Of a DNA stretch of 6,923 nucleotides, positions 6,421 through 6,923 are shown piece after piece. A program made the translations under genes and the position numbers. Positions within the stretch are counted from its first letter, which is position 1, and every line of letters starts with the position of its first letter. Origin of the DNA: Methanosarcinales archaeon (GTDB taxonomy: Archaea > Halobacteriota > Methanosarcinia > Methanosarcinales > Methanogasteraceae); NCBI GenBank assembly GCA_030672345.1, contig DAOVGO010000055.1, forward strand, positions 1 through 6,923, read 5' to 3'. Below the pieces are notes generated by a model. That model was not told the origin of the DNA. It worked only from the letters and a program-made list of their open reading frames with translations, and did not search any database.

Positions 6421-6768
6421 TCAGGACTGCCCCCCAGTCCCGTTCTCAGGCATATAGATCACTTCCCCGGTCTCCAGCCGGTATGCAGTCCCGATCTTGC
6501 TCCCCTGACCGCCAGCGATCCGATCGGTCATATTCATCACCTTTATCGTCTCCTTATCCTTGATGATCACCTGCATATTCGGATCTCCCGGATTCTTGAC
6601 GATCGTGACGCTTGCATCCGCATCAAGGAGTTCTGGCACGTTGTATGAGACTACGAGTGCAACAAGCAGCGCGACTGCAAAGACCATCGCAGCATCGAAG
6701 AGATTTGCAACGCCGGAGAGTGGATCCTCCTCATCATCCAGAATGATCCGTCTCCTGCTCGTTCTCAC
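6421..6768 (-). CDS. DUF2149 protein, ExbD-like single-pass membrane protein
   Basis: The 115-residue product matches the DUF2149 pattern of methanogens: a short basic cytoplasmic N-terminus (RTSRRR), an acidic stretch (LDDEEDPLSGVANLFD, about 9-24), one transmembrane helix (AAMVFAVALLVALVVSY, about 25-41) and a soluble C-terminal domain of about 70 residues ending in GTGGQS. This layout is that of ExbD/TolR, partners of ExbB/TolQ proton channels, and an aspartate (Asp24) sits at the start of the membrane helix. The start is set at GTG 6768: it is preceded by a perfect GGAGGTG (complement of 6774-6780) with a 5-nt gap, and GTGA overlaps the TGA of the upstream MotA/ExbB gene by 4 nt. A longer reading from an ATG at 6819 would overlap that gene heavily and is rejected. 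The likely role is energy transduction from the ion gradient; the energised target is not visible. Confidence 0.85.
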   Translation of the reverse strand: MRTSRRRIILDDEEDPLSGVANLFDAAMVFAVALLVALVVSYNVPELLDADASVTIVKNPGDPNMQVIIKDKETIKVMNMTDRIAGGQGSKIGTAYRLETGEVIYMPENGTGGQS

Positions 6769-6923
6769 TTGAGCACCTCCACAACATACTCCATATCGCT
6801 TAAATCCTGCGTATACCACTTCTTCTTGACGAGGAGGATGCTGTAAGCCACCCCGCCAGCCAGAAGACCGAGAACCGTCGTTGAAAATGCGATCACCAGA
6901 TTTGCTGCAAGCTGCTGGATGTT
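6765..6923 (-). CDS. MotA/TolQ/ExbB proton-channel family protein, C-terminal part (5' end outside window)
   Basis: Only the last 52 residues are visible, and the frame is open to the right edge. They begin NIQQLAANLVIAFSTTVLGL, continue as a hydrophobic helix to about residue 31, and end KKKWYTQDLSDMEYVVEVLK. The LAANLVIAFSTTVLGLLAGG stretch, with its small and threonine residues, matches the last conserved membrane helix of the ExbB/TolQ/MotA family, which lines the ion path. The stop TGA overlaps the GTG of the DUF2149 gene, so the two are translated from one mRNA and likely form one complex, analogous to ExbB-ExbD. The number of upstream membrane segments and the module's partner cannot be seen here. 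Confidence 0.82.
   Translation of the reverse strand, partial: NIQQLAANLVIAFSTTVLGLLAGGVAYSILLVKKKWYTQDLSDMEYVVEVLK
6774..6780 (-). promoter_or_regulatory. Shine-Dalgarno deciding the GTG start of the DUF2149 gene
   Basis: GGAGGTG on the - strand lies 5 nt before GTG 6768, inside the last codons of the upstream gene. It is the best ribosome-binding site in the window and marks the GTG as the start, consistent with translational coupling across the GTGA overlap. Confidence 0.8.

Noticed and set aside
6769..6819. Upstream ATG extension of the DUF2149 protein
   Set aside because: It would overlap the MotA/ExbB C-terminus by more than 50 nt, and the extra residues do not fit the family, while GTG 6768 has a perfect Shine-Dalgarno.

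Overview
The window looks like chromosomal DNA from a euryarchaeon of the methanogen/ANME type. Evidence: a UPF0280 (COG2122) protein, an archaeal A24 preflagellin/prepilin-type peptidase with the archaeal C-terminal domain, a stand-alone MEMO-family protein, and a MotA/ExbB-like plus DUF2149 pair of the kind found in methanogens. Genes are tightly packed, several overlap by a few bases, and where a ribosome-binding site is visible it is GGTGA/GGAGGTG. The species cannot be fixed from the sequence alone.

Region 1 (1-2148, + strand) is the end of a class 1 type I CRISPR-Cas locus. It holds the C-terminal 412 residues of a Cas3 helicase (AT-rich, running off the left edge), then after 17 nt a complete cas6 crRNA-processing endoribonuclease (much more GC-rich), then a tiny decayed array. 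The array has three 30-nt repeat units separated by 36 and 38 nt. The first unit lies inside the 3' end of cas6 and encodes part of its C-terminal tail. All three units keep the CCG-NNN-CGG hairpin core and the 3' handle A(T/G)TGAAAT, although the rest has diverged. This is the most unusual structure in the window. No cas1, cas2, cas4 or effector-subunit gene is visible.

Region 2 (2215-3743, + strand) is a two-gene unit in which UPF0280 and a membrane-embedded A24 aspartic peptidase overlap by 4-10 nt. It converges on region 3, and a 6-bp hairpin lies in the short gap between them.

Region 3 (3802-6212, - strand) holds a MEMO-family (UPF0103) protein and a class I dihydroorotase (pyrC; pyrimidine biosynthesis). 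They are separated by 269 nt that contain a 45-codon open stretch of unknown origin and a plausible promoter and ribosome-binding site for the MEMO gene.

Region 4 (6421-6923, - strand) holds the end of a MotA/TolQ/ExbB-family proton-channel subunit, translationally coupled (GTGA overlap, perfect Shine-Dalgarno) to a DUF2149 protein with ExbD-like architecture. Together they probably form an energy-transducing membrane module.

Regions 2 to 4 look like ordinary core genome. The unusual part is the CRISPR locus end.
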